Source: Jannaschia marina
GTDB lineage: Bacteria > Pseudomonadota > Alphaproteobacteria > Rhodobacterales > Rhodobacteraceae
DNA: 64,000 nt
Direction of reading: 5' to 3'
Assembly: GCF_013404595.1 (NCBI RefSeq)
Contig: NZ_JABVAX010000001.1
Location: forward strand, 1 to 64,000
Position 1 is the stretch's first letter. Every line of letters begins with the position of its first letter. The notes under the pieces are model-generated. The model ran no database searches, was not told the origin of the DNA, and worked only from the letters and a program-made list of their open reading frames with translations. The position numbers and the translations under genes are program-made. This document shows positions 63,495-64,000 of the stretch, piece by piece.

Positions 63495-64000
63495 TCAGTT
63501 CGTCGTCGCCTGCCGCGCGAGGCCGAAGACCGATCCGACCAGTCCAAAGACGGTTTGCGTCGTCGTGATCGGGCTCTCGGTCACGTAAACGAGATCCTTG
63601 GGCATCACCGGGAAGTTCCGGGCCGAGAAGAGACCGTCCGCGCTCGTCAGGTCCATCGAGAACACGACGCGCTGCTTGCGCGGCCCGCGCACACCGGCAG
63701 AAAGGGCGGAGGCGGGGTATTCGCGCAGGATCAGGATGCCTTTCGGATCGGCCCGCGTATCGTTGAGCCCCCCGATGATCGACACCGCATCCATGGCGCT
63801 GACCACATCTTTGGTGAAGGGATGCAGGGCCTCTTCGCCCGCCGCTCCGACCGACAGGAAGTAGCGATCGTCCTCCTTCACCACCACCTGGTCGCCATTG
63901 CGCAGGAGGGTGTCGAGGTTAGGCTCCGCATAGAGACGGTTCATCGACGTGCCGTAGATCTGCGAGCCGCGTTGCAGCCTGATCTGCGGATTGACGAGGG
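63495..64000 (-). CDS. polysaccharide export protein (Wza/OPX-like), 3' part, cut by window edge
   Basis: The frame runs through the right window edge, so the N-terminus is missing. The visible 168 residues contain a SLBB-like part: PQIRLQRGSQIYGTSMNRLY, PNLDTLLRNGDQVVVKEDDR and YFLSVGAAGEEALHPFTKD, then VSAMDAVSIIGGLNDTRADP, typical of outer-membrane capsule/EPS export proteins. A hydrophobic C-terminal stretch (TTTQTVFGLVGSVFGLARQA) could be the membrane-spanning helix of the OPX ring. It would export capsule or exopolysaccharide with partners to the right of the window. Confidence 0.85.
   Translation of the reverse strand, partial: LVNPQIRLQRGSQIYGTSMNRLYAEPNLDTLLRNGDQVVVKEDDRYFLSVGAAGEEALHPFTKDVVSAMDAVSIIGGLNDTRADPKGILILREYPASALSAGVRGPRKQRVVFSMDLTSADGLFSARNFPVMPKDLVYVTESPITTTQTVFGLVGSVFGLARQATTN

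Overview
The window is a high-GC chromosomal segment of an alphaproteobacterium, most probably a member of the Rhodobacteraceae (Roseobacter/Rhodobacter group). Pointers are the run rsfS-rlmH-gpmI-EnvC-like-ctpA-rppH, the accD-folC pair, the NDUFS4-type complex I accessory subunit, the DUF6478 and DUF5665 proteins, and the many 4-bp ATGA/GTGA gene overlaps. No tRNA, rRNA or CRISPR array was recognised. Most of the window is chromosomal housekeeping, with a few accessory islands.

Left edge (1-1.7 kb): the 5' part of an IS1182-like transposase gene has interrupted a pspA-like gene. Upstream lies a TetR regulator whose gene is flanked by four near-identical TGAACGnnGTTCA palindromes. 1.7-6.4 kb: nadD, a DMT exporter, dacB, trmL and small membrane proteins. 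6.7-9.8 kb: uvrB, followed by a lower-GC HNH nuclease gene that overlaps the uvrB stop codon.

10.5-18.7 kb: a tightly overlapped minus-strand operon matching the Nit1C (MSMEG_0567-0572 / Nit6803) biosynthetic cluster. It holds a DsrE-like protein, nitrilase, radical SAM enzyme, GNAT, AIR-synthase-like protein, small NitG protein and flavin oxidoreductase, with an LnmK/Pnap_2097-like protein added at the end. It is divergent from a MocR (GntR/aminotransferase) regulator. This is the most interesting system in the window: relatives are linked to nitrile/cyanide nitrogen use, but the chemistry is unresolved.

18.9-28.3 kb: a GH1 beta-glucosidase convergent with an eight-gene carbohydrate ABC uptake operon (two TIM-barrel isomerase-like proteins, GntR regulator, binding protein, two permeases, a clan GH-A-like hydrolase, ATPase). 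A perfect ACTGTATACAGT palindrome lies in its promoter region. 28.5-29.9 kb: a DUF2975/XRE pair and a lipoprotein.

30-49 kb: ribosome silencing and modification, glycolysis, envelope remodelling, RNA decapping, gamma-glutamyltransferase, MFS transporter, zapE, folC-accD, CPBP protease, ilvD, DUF6478, an exported HIRAN-domain protein and a LysR regulator. 49.5-58.6 kb: chains of overlapping minus-strand genes (OmpA-like, AhpD-like, GNAT, CinA-like; then OCD, HAD, fghA, AEC transporter) separated by sfsA, map and radC. 59-64 kb: small exported proteins behind a pair of TetR-type operator palindromes, a TetR regulator, ubiG, a prolyl iminopeptidase, a DUF2793 protein and the start of a capsule/EPS export gene running off the right edge. 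A short family of intergenic sequences (CCGAGTATTTnG...GAAG type, often next to GC-rich hairpins) recurs at gene 3' ends.
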